DNA from: Prevotella sp.
Lineage (GTDB): Bacteria > Bacteroidota > Bacteroidia > Bacteroidales > Bacteroidaceae
NCBI GenBank assembly: GCA_016284635.1
Contig: JAEEPF010000009.1
Location: 1-41,920 of the forward strand
Reading direction: 5' to 3'
Length of the DNA: 41,920 bases
The notes under the pieces are model-generated. The model was not told the origin of the DNA and did not search any database. It saw nothing but the letters and a program-made list of their open reading frames with translations. This document shows, one piece after another, positions 7,301-14,881 of the stretch; position 1 is the stretch's first letter; each line of letters begins with the position of its first letter. The translations under genes were made by a program, and so were the position numbers.

Positions 7301-8987
7301 ATCCGTTTTGATGTATTATCTCCATATTCTTGGTGTCGATCAGATGGCGGTCTGTGATCTTGAGATTGGGGATGACGGGCAGTGCCATGAAGGCCATGGT
7401 GATGAAAGGCGACTTCATTGTACAGCCGATAATTTGCATCTTCTCGCGCAGCATCATCGTGCGGAAGGCTATCTCATACCCGTTCAACGGAGCCATCAGA
7501 CCGGCAATGGGCAGCGGGATGTCGTTCTCCTCGTCGGCACTGACCACCACCAGTCCGCCACCCATCTCAATGATGCGGTTGATAGCCCGAACGATGTGTG
7601 TGTCGTTGGAACCAACGGCAACGATGTTGTGGCAGTCGTGGGCCACCGATCCGGCAACGGCCCCGTTGGTAATGCCGAACCCGTGTATCAGCCCCACCAT
7701 AGGCTTTGCCCCAGGCTGATAGCGGTTGTAGACCACTATTTTCTCTACCTCCAGCCACGGATAGGTGTCGCTGAACGAACTGGCTCCCATCTTCCATATC
7801 TCGTGCCCCGTCAGCAGGCTGCCGTCCGTGGCGCGGATGATGTGCTTCGTGTCGCCAGGCTTGATTTGGTAGAAGATGTCATCTTCAGTAATGGGTGCAG
7901 CCACGAAGTTGTTGGGATAATCCTGATTGTTCTCTTTGAAATCGCTGGCTGTCGACAGTGAAGAAATGGCTTGTGAAGATGAGTTGTAACTAAAGACCTC
8001 CATGCCTCTAATGACGGTGTTCAGAACCTTGAAGTGTAGGTTGACAGTATCAACGATGATAAAGGTGGCGGGGTCGCCCTTCTGTAGCAGTCCCCAGTCA
8101 AGGTGATAATGGCGCTGGGGATTGACGCACGCTGCCTGTAGCACATCCCACAGGTCGTAGCCGTCGGCCAATGCACGGTTCACGATGCTGTTGATATGTC
8201 CGCGCACGAAGTCTTCGGGGTGGCAGTCGTCGGTACAAAGCATCACCATATCTGGGCTTTCAGCGATGAGCGGACTCAGCTTCTCGTAATCCTTGGCAGC
8301 GCTGCCCTCGCGGATGATGACCTTCATACCGGCATGGATGCACGAACGGCCCTCTTCTATTGTCGAGCACTCGTGGTCGGTGGTGATGCCGGCAGCAGCA
8401 TACTGGTCGCGCTGATGGCCCGTCAGTCCGGGAGCATGACCGTCCACGGGCTTGCCGTAGCGTCGGGAGGCCTCTATCTTGCGCATCACTTCTTGGTTGC
8501 CTGCCAGCACCCCAGGGTAGTTCATCATTTCCGCTAAGAAACCGATATCGTCGCGGGCCATCAGTTTTTCTATCTTTTCCGCATCGATTGTGGCACCGCT
8601 GGTCTCTAACTCACCCCCCAAGGCTGGCACACAGCTGGGAGCACCGAAGCAGAAGTTGAATTGTGCCATCCGCCCTGAGCGTATCATAAAGTCTACGCCC
8701 TCTACACCGAGCACATTGGCTATCTCGTGCGGGTCAGCCACGACGCCGATGGTGCCGTGGCTCACGGCGATACGCGCAAACTCGTGCGGCACCATCATAC
8801 TACTCTCTATATGTACGTGGCTGTCGATGAAGCCCGGCATCAGATAAGGATACGGCCTTTCCCGTTCAGGAAGCTCGCAGCGCCTGATTTCCGCAATCCT
8901 CCCGTCCTCAACAATCAGCGTGCCGTCGAAGATCTCGCGGCTCATCACATCGACGACATGTCCTTGATAAATGCTTGATTCTGCCAT
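7284..8987 (-). CDS. ade: Adenine deaminase
   Basis: A 567-residue amidohydrolase converting adenine to hypoxanthine and ammonia. The metal-binding motif GFIDSHVHIESS occurs near residues 52-63, followed by HEIANVLG (near 87), DGHAPGLTGHQRDQYAAAG (near 173-191) and the TDDCHPEDFV motif (near 242-251). The C-terminal domain with GGGLVVVSADEE is the one specific to bacterial adenine deaminases as opposed to adenosine deaminases. Length matches the family. It is transcribed from a well-formed promoter at 9020-9050 and leads into the symporter gene. With upp and uraA it makes this a nucleobase-salvage neighbourhood. Confidence 0.93.
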   Translation of the reverse strand: MAESSIYQGHVVDVMSREIFDGTLIVEDGRIAEIRRCELPERERPYPYLMPGFIDSHVHIESSMMVPHEFARIAVSHGTIGVVADPHEIANVLGVEGVDFMIRSGRMAQFNFCFGAPSCVPALGGELETSGATIDAEKIEKLMARDDIGFLAEMMNYPGVLAGNQEVMRKIEASRRYGKPVDGHAPGLTGHQRDQYAAAGITTDHECSTIEEGRSCIHAGMKVIIREGSAAKDYEKLSPLIAESPDMVMLCTDDCHPEDFVRGHINSIVNRALADGYDLWDVLQAACVNPQRHYHLDWGLLQKGDPATFIIVDTVNLHFKVLNTVIRGMEVFSYNSSSQAISSLSTASDFKENNQDYPNNFVAAPITEDDIFYQIKPGDTKHIIRATDGSLLTGHEIWKMGASSFSDTYPWLEVEKIVVYNRYQPGAKPMVGLIHGFGITNGAVAGSVAHDCHNIVAVGSNDTHIVRAINRIIEMGGGLVVVSADEENDIPLPIAGLMAPLNGYEIAFRTMMLREKMQIIGCTMKSPFITMAFMALPVIPNLKITDRHLIDTKNMEIIHQNGYETTL

Positions 8988-9019
8988 CTTTTATTTTATC
9001 CCGCACGATATTTTGAATG

Positions 9020-9050
9020 CAAAGATAAGTAAAGTTTTCTATTCAAGCAA
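9020..9050 (-). promoter_or_regulatory. Promoter of ade
   Basis: On the minus strand TTG (9048-9050), 20 bp, then TATCTTTG (9020-9027). The whole 45-bp stretch including the upstream T-rich segment closely resembles the promoter at 39210-39240, which precedes an unrelated secreted-protein gene. Confidence 0.75.
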
Positions 9051-9138
9051 GAAAAACATAAAAAAGTTATTCTGTCTCCTGTCGATATCCATCTGGGGGC
9101 ATGGTATGAGGTACAAAGTGCAAAAAAACAATGGTATA

Positions 9139-9170
9139 TTTGCTTTTTTCGAACAAAATAACTATCTTTG
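9139..9170 (+). promoter_or_regulatory. Promoter of the uracil permease gene
   Basis: TTTG at 9139-9142, 20-bp spacer, TATCTTTG at 9163-9170, a full Bacteroidetes-type promoter, 54 bp before the ATG. It is divergent from the ade promoter; the 237-bp intergenic region holds nothing else I can support. Confidence 0.75.
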
Positions 9171-9224
9171 CCACGGATTTGCGAAATCGAAGTCCTATTG
9201 CAGCAAGATCAAACCGTATAGAAT

Positions 9225-10550
9225 ATGAACATCACTCCGAAAGAAGGCATCACCGATGCCAGGAAATTGGGTATGCCCAAGTACATCATCTTGGGTGTCC
9301 AACATTTGTTTGCCATGTTCGGCGCCACCGTTCTGGTGCCCGTACTGACAGGACTCTCCGTGTCGTCCACCCTGCTGTTCGCAGGTATTGGCACACTGGT
9401 TTTCCACTTAGTAAGCAAGCTGCAGGTGCCTGCTTTCCTCGGCTCCTCGTTTGCCTTCCTGGGGGGCTATATGTCTGTGAAGGCTTTGGGCGTGGAGCAG
9501 GGCATGACAGAAACGCTGGCTCTGGACTATGCCTGTGTGGGCGTATTCTGCGCAGGACTCTGTTATTTCTTGATGGCTGGCTTGATCAAGTCTTTCGGTT
9601 TGGAGAAGATACTGCAATATTTCCCCCCATTGGTTACGGGGCCGATGATTATTGCCATCGGTCTGGTGCTCTCAGGCAGCGCCATCCAGAATTGTACCAC
9701 CAACTGGCTGCTGGCACTTGTTGCTGTTGTGACGGTCATCGCTACCAGTGTGTGGGGCAAGGGCATCATTAGGATCATTCCCATCCTGTTGGGCGTGTTG
9801 GTCAGTTATACGCTGGCCGCCATATTGGGTGAGGTTGATTTCTCGGCGGTAAGCGATGCCACATGGATCGGCTTGCCTTTCAGCCGGGAGCAGACCGTGC
9901 TGGCTGTGTTTGACAATATGGACACCACTTTCCTCATCTCAACCATCATCGCCATTGTGCCGATAGCCATTGCTACCATCATGGAGCACATCGGCGATAT
10001 GTGTGCCATCTCCTCTACCGTAGGAAAGGACTTCCTGAAGGAACCCGGCCTACACCGCACGTTGATGGGAGACGGACTGGCCACAGCGCTGGCTTCACTC
10101 TTCGGCGCCCCTGCCAACACCACTTATGGCGAGAATACCGGTGTACTGAACCTCACGAAGGTCTTCGATCCCGCAGTCATCCGTCTGGCAGCCTGCTTCG
10201 CCATTCTGTTGTCGTTCTGTCCTAAGTTTGCCTGTCTTATTGGGCTGATGCCCGCTGCGACCATTGGTGGCGTGAGCCTGATCCTCTACGGTATGATCTC
10301 TGCCGTTGGTGTGCGCAATTTGGTGGAGGACAGTGTTGACCTTAATTCCTCGCGTAATGTATTTGTGGCAGCTTCAATATTGGTGATTGCCATTGGTGTG
10401 AAATATGGTGCTGAGGATAATGTGAGCGTTGGTCCCATCCATTTCTCCGGCCTGGCGCTTGCAGCCATAGTGGGTGTTCTGTTCAACGCCATCCTGCCAG
10501 GCAAATTGGGTATGAAGGTGAAAAGTGTGCACGGCAAAGACAAGAAATAG
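9225..10550 (+). CDS. uraA: Uracil/xanthine permease, NCS2 family (UraA-like)
   Basis: A 441-residue nucleobase:cation symporter-2 protein with about 14 transmembrane segments. The N-terminal signature QHLFAMFGATVLVPVLTG (near residues 27-44) is typical of UraA-type proteins, and the substrate-site segment near TIMEHIGDMCAISS (near 254-267) carries the conserved glutamate of the family, followed by GDGLATALASLFGAPANTTYGENTG, where the NTTY-GEN signature marks uracil permeases as opposed to purine ones. It imports uracil (or xanthine) with protons across the inner membrane, supplying upp. It has its own promoter, and the next gene (butyrate-kinase-like) starts 6 bp after the stop, so the two are likely co-transcribed even though their functions differ. 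Confidence 0.9.
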   Translation: MNITPKEGITDARKLGMPKYIILGVQHLFAMFGATVLVPVLTGLSVSSTLLFAGIGTLVFHLVSKLQVPAFLGSSFAFLGGYMSVKALGVEQGMTETLALDYACVGVFCAGLCYFLMAGLIKSFGLEKILQYFPPLVTGPMIIAIGLVLSGSAIQNCTTNWLLALVAVVTVIATSVWGKGIIRIIPILLGVLVSYTLAAILGEVDFSAVSDATWIGLPFSREQTVLAVFDNMDTTFLISTIIAIVPIAIATIMEHIGDMCAISSTVGKDFLKEPGLHRTLMGDGLATALASLFGAPANTTYGENTGVLNLTKVFDPAVIRLAACFAILLSFCPKFACLIGLMPAATIGGVSLILYGMISAVGVRNLVEDSVDLNSSRNVFVAASILVIAIGVKYGAEDNVSVGPIHFSGLALAAIVGVLFNAILPGKLGMKVKSVHGKDKK

Positions 10551-10556
10551 AATAAG

Positions 10557-11618
10557 ATGAGAATATTGGCCATTAATCCGGGAATGATCTCAACGAAGGT
10601 GGGAATCTTTCAAGACGAGGAGTTGCTGATGCACGCCACGCTGAACCATCCGTTCGAGGAACTGTGTCGTTATCCTTTCATTATGGACGAGTTTGACTAT
10701 CGCAAGGAAAAGGTCCTAGAGGAGATTCTGCGCCAGGGCTACACGATGGAATTCGATGTGGTCGTGGGGCGCGGTGGTCTGGTGAAGCCCATCGAAAGTG
10801 GTGTGTACGAACTGAACGATAAGGTGATTGAAGACACGCGCCACCCGAGGCTGCACCATGCCTGCAACCTGGGTTCGCTGATGGCGCTGAGCATCGCCCG
10901 TGAGATCAAGGGCTGTCGCGCCTTCACTGTCGATCCGGGCGTCGTGGACGAACTTGACGATGTGGCGCGTATCACCGGCCTGCCGGAACTGCCCCATCAG
11001 ACCATCTGGCACGCCTTGAACCAGCGCGAGATTGCCAAGCGCTACTGCCGTGAGCATGGCGTGAAGTACGAGGAGCAGGATCTGATAGTCTGTCACATGG
11101 GCAGCGGTATCTCTTTCGCCATGCACCACCATGGGCGAGCCATAGAGTGCAGCGACGCGCTGAGCGGCGACGGGCCTTTCTCACCATCGCGGGCAGGTAT
11201 GCTGCCGACGGCCGCTTTAGTCAAGTTGTGCTATAGCGGACAGTACACTGAGGCGGAGATGCTGCGCAAGATCAACGGACACAGCGGGCTGACGGCTCAC
11301 TTGGGCACCAATGACGTGAGGGAGGTGGAGCGCCGCATCGCTGAGGGCGATGAGAAGGCCAGGCTGGTGCTCGACGCCATGATCTATAGCACGGCCCGTT
11401 GGATGGCCTCGCTGGCACCAACCACCAACGGCCATGTGGATGCTGTCATCCTCACAGGCGCCATCGCCCACAGCCAGTACGTCACCGAAGGGCTGCGGCG
11501 CAGGCTGAGTTACCTTGCCCCTGTATTTGTCTATCCTGGCGAGGACGAACTGACGGCACTGGCCATGAACGTGCTCAGGGCCATGCGGGGCGAACAGGAA
11601 ATCAAAGTCTATTCCTGA
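10557..11618 (+). CDS. buk: Butyrate kinase homologue
   Basis: A 353-residue ASKHA-fold acid kinase that in the family converts butyryl phosphate plus ADP to butyrate plus ATP (or branched-chain analogues). Family segments visible include VVGRGGLVKPIESGVY (near residues 69-84), HPRLHHACNLGSLMA, FTVDPGVVDELDDVARITGLP, CHMGSGISFAMH (near 181-192) and GDGPFSPSRAG. The N-terminal phosphate-binding motif usually reads NPGSTSTK but here it is NPGMISTK (residues 8-15), replacing two small hydroxyl residues. No phosphotransbutyrylase gene is adjacent; it follows uraA by 6 bp. Function as a genuine butyrate kinase is likely by family, but the motif change and missing partner leave room for another acyl phosphate as substrate. 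Confidence 0.85.
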   Translation: MRILAINPGMISTKVGIFQDEELLMHATLNHPFEELCRYPFIMDEFDYRKEKVLEEILRQGYTMEFDVVVGRGGLVKPIESGVYELNDKVIEDTRHPRLHHACNLGSLMALSIAREIKGCRAFTVDPGVVDELDDVARITGLPELPHQTIWHALNQREIAKRYCREHGVKYEEQDLIVCHMGSGISFAMHHHGRAIECSDALSGDGPFSPSRAGMLPTAALVKLCYSGQYTEAEMLRKINGHSGLTAHLGTNDVREVERRIAEGDEKARLVLDAMIYSTARWMASLAPTTNGHVDAVILTGAIAHSQYVTEGLRRRLSYLAPVFVYPGEDELTALAMNVLRAMRGEQEIKVYS

Positions 11619-11638
11619 AGGCGACAGAAGAATCAAGT

Positions 11639-12688
11639 CTAATCCTTAATCTTCATGAGCGCGATGCCGATGACGATCCAGATGATTTCGCGCACGCGGC
11701 AAATGATGCTCACGAAGATGCCGAGGGCGGCTGAGAGACCAAGGGCGGCGATGGAAAGGACAAACCCACCCTCTTGGACACCAAGTTGCATGGGCAGGAA
11801 ACCGATGAGGTTGGCGAAGAGTGTGGTGAACGACACGATAAGAATAGCGTGGAGGTAGGTGAGGGTGATGCCCGTGAAGCCGCCTCCGCAGTCGATGCCG
11901 AAGAGCAGGAGCATGAACAGTACCTCGCTTGACTGGACGACACGCGACAGGTATTCGAGGACAAGCGAGCGGTAGAACGCGTGCTTGTCTTCTGCGTATA
12001 GGGAGGCTATCTGCTCGTCGATGTTGCGGAGTGTCTCGCCACGGTTCTCAAGCAGGCGGCTGCTCCAGCCCTTGAGTCCTGGGATGCGGCCCAGGAGGTG
12101 GAGTGTACTCACCACCAGTCCCTTGCGATAACCGCGGGAGAAGATCCAGAAAGCGATGAGGCAGAAGACGATGATGATGCCGAGGACAGTGGCGATGGCC
12201 GTATTGATGGGAAGGTCGCCCACGGCAGCCAGGCCTAGGTAGATGAAGATAGAGGAGAACCAGAACCAGAAGTGTGCGAAGAAGTGCATCATCGCATAGA
12301 GGATGACGCTGGAGGCGGCATGTTGGCCGCTGATATTCTTCGAGAGTTCGAGGATGCGATAGGGTTCGCCTCCGAGGCCACCGACGGGTGTGGCATAGTT
12401 CAGGGCGTAGCCGGTGATGGTTAGTCTATAGATACGCCAGAACGAGGGCTTTCCGCGTTCCTCGGGCGAGGATGCCGTCTTCGAGCGGATGATAGCTTGC
12501 CATGCGAGGGCGTTGATGCCGTAGATGATGATCCACACGCCGACGATGGGGATAAGCCAGTAGCCGGCATGACAGAGGTGGTCCCAGAGTTCGACGAAAC
12601 TGACGTCGAAGGTGAAGAGCATCACGACCACGGCAGCGAGGCCGAGGAAGAAGAAGAGGTTGTTGAGGCGCTGTTTAGACCAAGCCAT
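11639..12688 (-). CDS. Flippase-like integral membrane protein (LPG_synthase_TM/UPF0104 family)
   Basis: A 349-residue protein with about eight hydrophobic segments, belonging to the family named after the membrane half of MprF. Typical features are NALAWQAIIRSKT, the GYALNYATPVGGLGGEPYR segment (near residues 115-133), and the C-terminal IGFLPMQLGVQEGGFVL (near 295-311). Such proteins flip or transport lipids or glycolipids; no soluble lysyl-transferase domain is attached. The ATG at 12688 is chosen, 13 bp after the CDP-alcohol phosphotransferase stop, since the longer frame to 12739 overlaps that gene by 38 bp. Its neighbours suggest it moves a lipid made by the upstream phosphotransferase. 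No separate promoter is seen. Confidence 0.85.
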   Translation of the reverse strand: MAWSKQRLNNLFFFLGLAAVVVMLFTFDVSFVELWDHLCHAGYWLIPIVGVWIIIYGINALAWQAIIRSKTASSPEERGKPSFWRIYRLTITGYALNYATPVGGLGGEPYRILELSKNISGQHAASSVILYAMMHFFAHFWFWFSSIFIYLGLAAVGDLPINTAIATVLGIIIVFCLIAFWIFSRGYRKGLVVSTLHLLGRIPGLKGWSSRLLENRGETLRNIDEQIASLYAEDKHAFYRSLVLEYLSRVVQSSEVLFMLLLFGIDCGGGFTGITLTYLHAILIVSFTTLFANLIGFLPMQLGVQEGGFVLSIAALGLSAALGIFVSIICRVREIIWIVIGIALMKIKD

Positions 12689-12701
12689 GACACAAGGGTG
12701 T

Positions 12702-13697
12702 TTAGAGTTTCTCTGCAAGTTGGCGGCAGAAGGTCTCATGGCGGTGGTTCACGTACGAGGTGAGGAAGCCCATGCCAAAGATCTCAAAGAGGAAATACTC
12801 AGCAGGCAGGTCGATGAGACAGAAGAGGAACAGCCAGAAAGAACGGAAGTTGAACGTGAGCAATCCGTTTAGGAAGATGACCGGCAGCGACTTCTGACGG
12901 AAGGCCTCGCGGAAGTCTGCGGGGATGTCGTTGGCAGAGACGGTGTTGCCGTCGCCGTATTTCTCACGCAGGCGCTTCATCAACTGCTGGAACTGCGGCG
13001 TGGACTTCTCTTGGGCCTGGGTGTAGCCGACGTAGGACTTCTGGAACCAGCGCTCATACCAGGGCGTTTCTGCCGTCATCTGATCGAGGATCTCCTGTTG
13101 GCGGCGTGAGGTGTCGAGCTCACTGCCCTTCTCGCCCTTCAGGAAGAATAGGTGGGTGTTGATGTAGTAGTCAGCCAAACGCTGCTGTCCTGAGATGCCT
13201 GCAAAGCCAGACCATATCGCGAAGCCATAACAGATGACGGCAGCGATGAGAGCGTTCTGTGGGGTGTCGGCGATGCCGAGCCACGAGAACTCCAGGTCGT
13301 GGTGCTGGTAGAAGCGCCAGGTCATGGCCGTATAGATGGGCACAAACCACGTGAAGCCTGCCGCACCGTCGAGGATGCGCCCCAAGGGGCTCTTCTTGCC
13401 TGTCATACGGGCCAGCTGGCCGTCTGTGCAGTCGAGGATATCTGCAATCATCAGCATCACGATGGCCACGATGTTGAGCATCAGCCCGTTCCAGCCGCAG
13501 TAGTAGTAACTGGCGCAGCCATAGAACACGGCACTGGCCGCACCGATGATCATCGACCAGATGGTGACGGTGTTCGGATGGATGTCGAACTTCGCGAAGA
13601 AGACGGCCAAATAGTAGCAGGCAGGACGGATGACGTGGAGGTCGAGCCAGTCCTCGGTCTCTGCGGATTTCAGCGTTGCTTTGTATTTCTCGTCCAT
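12702..13697 (-). CDS. CDP-alcohol phosphatidyltransferase family protein with altered motif
   Basis: A 331-residue membrane protein with the CDP-alcohol phosphotransferase signature at residues 89-114: Asp89, Asp92-Gly93, Ala96-Arg97, Gly106 and Asp110 are in place. The fourth aspartate, normally at position 114 and considered the catalytic base, is Gly (RILDGAAGF). Hydrophobic segments flank the motif, and a charged region near 190-270 (KSYVGYTQAQEKSTPQF) is not part of the minimal family. Members transfer a phospho-alcohol from CDP-linked donor to acceptor in phospholipid synthesis. It lies between an aminotransferase and a flippase-like gene on the same strand. Either the family branch uses another base or the protein is not a standard transferase. 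Confidence 0.82.
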   Translation of the reverse strand: MDEKYKATLKSAETEDWLDLHVIRPACYYLAVFFAKFDIHPNTVTIWSMIIGAASAVFYGCASYYYCGWNGLMLNIVAIVMLMIADILDCTDGQLARMTGKKSPLGRILDGAAGFTWFVPIYTAMTWRFYQHHDLEFSWLGIADTPQNALIAAVICYGFAIWSGFAGISGQQRLADYYINTHLFFLKGEKGSELDTSRRQQEILDQMTAETPWYERWFQKSYVGYTQAQEKSTPQFQQLMKRLREKYGDGNTVSANDIPADFREAFRQKSLPVIFLNGLLTFNFRSFWLFLFCLIDLPAEYFLFEIFGMGFLTSYVNHRHETFCRQLAEKL

Positions 13698-13706
13698 TGT
13701 TCTTTT

Positions 13707-13819
13707 ATCAAGAATTAGAGAATTTGAGAATTTCTTTCATACGGTCTTTGCATAAGCATACCATCAATGATAGAATCAATCTGAAATAGAAATAATTCTT
13801 TAATTCTCAAATTCTTGAT
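13707..13819. repeat. Intergenic inverted repeat
   Basis: ATCAAGAAT at 13707-13715 is matched by ATTCTTGAT at 13811-13819, and TTTGAGAATT at 13723-13732 by AATTCTCAAA at 13802-13811, enclosing about 70 bp. It fills most of the 133-bp gap between the aminotransferase and CDP-alcohol phosphotransferase genes. There is no TAnnTTTG element inside, so its role is unknown; the short TTCTCAAA-type units resemble the junction minisatellites elsewhere in the window. Confidence 0.6.
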
Positions 13820-13830
13820 GAATAAAATAC

Positions 13831-14871
13831 TTACTTATTTCCTGAATAAACTTTCTTGATCGTGTCGACGACGACCTGTGTTTGCTCCTTGCGGCCAAGG
13901 GTGATGCGGAGGCATGACTCCAGGCCCTTGTCGGACATGAACTTGATCTTATAGTCCTGGATCTTCAGGGCCTCCATCAGAGCGTCCTTGATCTCAATGG
14001 GATACTTGATGAGGATGAAGTTGGCGACGCTCTTGTAAACCTTGAACCCGGGCAGGTCTCCCAGTTCCTTCTTGTAGAGCTGACGGCCCCATTCCATATC
14101 ATCGGCGACGCGGCGGTAGTGATCGTCGCTCTCGAGAGCTGCCAGTGCGACGGCCTCGGAGAAGCGGTTGAAGCCCAGGTACTTGTTCGAGTAACTGAGG
14201 AACTGGTCGTGCCCCTCACCGATGAAGCCGAAGCCACAGCGGAGGCCGGGCAGACCGTAGAACTTAGAGAGTGTGCGTGAGATGATGAGGTTGTTGTACT
14301 TGTTCACCAGCGGGGCGATGTAGTCGGTGTCGCTGGTGATGAAACTGGCGTAGGCCTCGTCGACGAGCACCATCGTATCCGAGGGGATATTTTCCATGAT
14401 GCGGCCGATTTCCTCGCTGCTGAGGCTGTTGCCCGTAGGGTTGTTGGGCGAGGCGAGCAGGAGCATACGGGGATGGATGCGGTTGGCATACTCGATGACC
14501 TCATCAACGTGGTAGGCGAAGGTGTCTTCCATCTCGTGGAGGGGGTACATCTCAAAGGTACCGCCGCACTCACTGGCCACACGGTTATAGTACCACCAAG
14601 AGAACTCTGGGATGAGGATGGTCTTGTTGTGGCCTTCCATCAGGAAGTAGTGGATGGCGTTCTTGAGGATCTCCTCGCCGCCGTATGCCAGGAGCACGCG
14701 CTCCTCTGGCACACCGTAGATTTCGCTGAGACGGACGGTGATGACACTCTTCTTGCCCTGGTCATATATACGTGTGTAGAAGCAGAGATCCTTCGGATCA
14801 AAGTTCTTCACGGCGTCAAGCACTTTCTGGCTTGGCTCAAAGTTGAATTCGTTTCTGTCGAGATAGTTCAT
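13831..14871 (-). CDS. Class I/II PLP-dependent aminotransferase (HisC/CobD-like)
   Basis: A 346-residue fold-type I PLP enzyme. Visible are SPNNPTGNSLS (residues 141-151), the cofactor-binding DEAYASF (171-177), and SRTLSKFYGLPGLRCGFGF (198-216), where Lys203 forms the Schiff base and Arg211 anchors phosphate. The length and motifs match histidinol-phosphate aminotransferases and the related threonine-phosphate decarboxylase CobD. There is no his operon around it; instead it sits upstream of a CDP-alcohol phosphotransferase and a flippase-like gene and just downstream of an outer-membrane protein gene. A role in making an amino-alcohol phosphate for lipid head groups is possible but is inference. 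The family is secure and the substrate unknown. Confidence 0.85.
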   Translation of the reverse strand: MNYLDRNEFNFEPSQKVLDAVKNFDPKDLCFYTRIYDQGKKSVITVRLSEIYGVPEERVLLAYGGEEILKNAIHYFLMEGHNKTILIPEFSWWYYNRVASECGGTFEMYPLHEMEDTFAYHVDEVIEYANRIHPRMLLLASPNNPTGNSLSSEEIGRIMENIPSDTMVLVDEAYASFITSDTDYIAPLVNKYNNLIISRTLSKFYGLPGLRCGFGFIGEGHDQFLSYSNKYLGFNRFSEAVALAALESDDHYRRVADDMEWGRQLYKKELGDLPGFKVYKSVANFILIKYPIEIKDALMEALKIQDYKIKFMSDKGLESCLRITLGRKEQTQVVVDTIKKVYSGNK

Positions 14872-14881
14872 ATCTGAAAAA

